From the NCBI GenBank assembly GCA_031254735.1, contig JAIRTU010000117.1:1-6004 (forward strand): a stretch of 6,004 nt of DNA, in the 5' to 3' direction. Origin of the DNA: Bacteroidales bacterium (GTDB taxonomy: Bacteria > Bacteroidota > Bacteroidia > Bacteroidales > WCHB1-69). The position numbers and the translations under genes were made by a program. A model generated the notes under the pieces. It worked only from the letters and a program-made list of their open reading frames with translations, was not told the origin of the DNA and did no database searches. Of the stretch, positions 5,008 to 6,004 are shown piece after piece. Numbering within the stretch: the first letter of the stretch is position 1; each line of letters starts with the position of its first letter.

Positions 5008-6004
5008 TTAATCAAAATCGTTCCAATCTTTCCAAACCACTTCGTATCCTTTTTCGGATATCATTTTCAACATTTCTTCGGGCGAGCGACTGTCGTTGAC
5101 CGAAAATTGTTCCAATTCTTTTTTCGACGTATATCCCCCCGGTTCGGTTTTCGAGCCGGCACTCATCGAAGTTATTCCCAAAGAGACCATATTGTCTCGG
5201 AATGTTTTACTCTCTCGCGTGGTTAAAGACATTTCTATATCATTGTCAAAAATGCGAAAAGCCCAAATCATCTGAGCAAATTGTTTGTCGGTAACATCAA
5301 AGTCGGGTTGAAAACTGCCTTCGTGCGGACGCATGCGGGGAAAAGACAGAGAATATTTGTTTTTCCAATAATGTTTTTCCAGATAACGCAGATGATGTGC
5401 CAGATAAACGGCTTCTATTCGCCAATCTTCCAAGCCGAGCAAAGCCCCCAAACCGATTTTGTGTATGCCTGCCTGTCCGAGACGATCGGGCGTTTCTAAC
5501 CGATAGCGATAATTTTTTTTCATTCCCGCAGGATGATACAGCGAATATCGTTCGCTGTGATAGGTCTCCTGGTAAACATACACTCCATACAGCCCCGATT
5601 GCTGCAAACGCCGATATTCTTCGGTTGACAGCGGCTGCACCTCCAAAGAAATCTGCTTGAAATAAGGTTTTACCAAACGTATTGCCTGTTCGATGTAATC
5701 TGTTCCCGCATGTTTTGGCGATTCTCCGGTGAGGAGTAAGATATGTTCAAAGCCCATGTTTTTTATCTCTCGAACTTCTTCCAGAATTTGTTCTTCCGTC
5801 AAAATAATACGATGAATATCATTATTATGGTTGAAACCGCAGTAAATGCAATGGTTGAGGCACTCGTTGGAGAGATACAGCGGAATATAAAACTGTATGG
5901 TTTTCCCGAACCGTTTTTGAGTGGCTTCGCGACTCATGCGAGCCATTGTTTCCAGATATTTCTCTGCCGAGGGCGAAACCAGCGCTTTCAAGTCTTCGAC
6001 GTCG
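5008..6004 (-). CDS. thiH: 2-iminoacetate (dehydroglycine) synthase ThiH, N-terminus outside the window
   Basis: This radical-SAM tyrosine lyase cleaves L-tyrosine to dehydroglycine and p-cresol; ThiG uses dehydroglycine to build the thiamin thiazole in anaerobes. The frame runs off the right edge (331 visible residues). The family is about 370 long, so some 40-50 N-terminal residues are missing. The TTG at 5989-5991 is an internal Leu codon, because GAC-GTC-GAA-GAC precedes it in frame. Counting from that Leu, the [4Fe-4S]-SAM motif CxxxCxxC is C44, C48, C51 in SNECLNHCIYCGF, preceded by the family's GKTIQFYIPLYLSN. LLLTGESP (85-92) is the GE motif that contacts the SAM amino group. YQETYH, SFPRMRPHEG and the end GGYT...EQFSVNDSRS...VVWKDWN are all ThiH-typical. 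The stop TAA (5010-5008) is 3 nt before the thiF start. Promoter and any TPP riboswitch would lie further upstream, beyond the window. Confidence 0.96.
   Translation of the reverse strand, partial: DVEDLKALVSPSAEKYLETMARMSREATQKRFGKTIQFYIPLYLSNECLNHCIYCGFNHNNDIHRIILTEEQILEEVREIKNMGFEHILLLTGESPKHAGTDYIEQAIRLVKPYFKQISLEVQPLSTEEYRRLQQSGLYGVYVYQETYHSERYSLYHPAGMKKNYRYRLETPDRLGQAGIHKIGLGALLGLEDWRIEAVYLAHHLRYLEKHYWKNKYSLSFPRMRPHEGSFQPDFDVTDKQFAQMIWAFRIFDNDIEMSLTTRESKTFRDNMVSLGITSMSAGSKTEPGGYTSKKELEQFSVNDSRSPEEMLKMISEKGYEVVWKDWNDFD

Noticed and set aside
4650..5660. Other overlapping frames within thiF and thiH
   Set aside because: They overlap clearly identified genes in other frames, and their composition shows no protein-like features.

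Overview
The window looks like a chromosomal segment from an anaerobic member of the Bacteroidales (Bacteroidota). Four things point there. Two intergenic regions carry Bacteroidetes-type promoters (TAnnTTTG, with a TTTG-like box about 20 nt upstream). The start codons I inspected lack clear Shine-Dalgarno sequences. One gene encodes a PorT/OMP_b-brl-type outer-membrane barrel. The thiazole pathway is the anaerobic one, with thiH followed by thiF, an order I associate with Bacteroides thiamin operons.

Layout. Positions 1-306 hold the 3' end of a small CI-repressor-like DNA-binding protein; this stretch is AT-rich (99 G+C in the first 300 bases). A promoter and a leader hairpin follow, then a secreted outer-membrane beta-barrel protein (421-1155) and a tRNA-Arg(CCG) (1181-1254). 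Next comes a self-contained unit of about 1.5 kb bounded by two 34-nt direct repeats with one mismatch (1344-1377 and 2867-2900). It contains one gene (1527-2819), an AAA-type ATPase with a C-terminal DUF4143 domain that carries a PD-(D/E)XK-like signature. This gene has its own good promoter. A 17-nt motif recurs three times at an exact 33-nt spacing across the promoter, the predicted transcript start and the start codon. From 2910 to the right edge everything is on the minus strand and reads, in transcription order, thiH (5' end outside the window), thiF and a CyuA/UPF0597-type iron-sulfur L-cysteine desulfidase or serine dehydratase-like enzyme.

How the genes work together. ThiH cleaves tyrosine to dehydroglycine, and ThiF adenylates the sulfur carrier ThiS; ThiG (not in the window) would join these products with a sugar phosphate to make the thiamin thiazole. 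thiH and thiF are 3 nt apart and certainly an operon. The desulfidase gene follows after 67 nt with no recognisable promoter, so it is probably co-transcribed and may supply sulfide or set cysteine levels. The ATPase unit points the other way, ends tail-to-tail with the desulfidase gene, and looks like a later insertion between the tRNA and the thi-linked genes.

The most interesting signals are the repeat-bounded ATPase/nuclease-like unit with its 33-nt-phased operator-like motif, the tRNA-Arg with a paired swap of a normally invariant tertiary contact (A19-U56 instead of G19-C56), and a ThiF that lacks the usual zinc and acyl-disulfide cysteines. I see no CRISPR array, no transposase or integrase, and no rRNA. 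No stretch over 300 bases lacks a gene; the longest gap, 1255-1526, holds hairpins, one direct repeat and the ATPase promoter.
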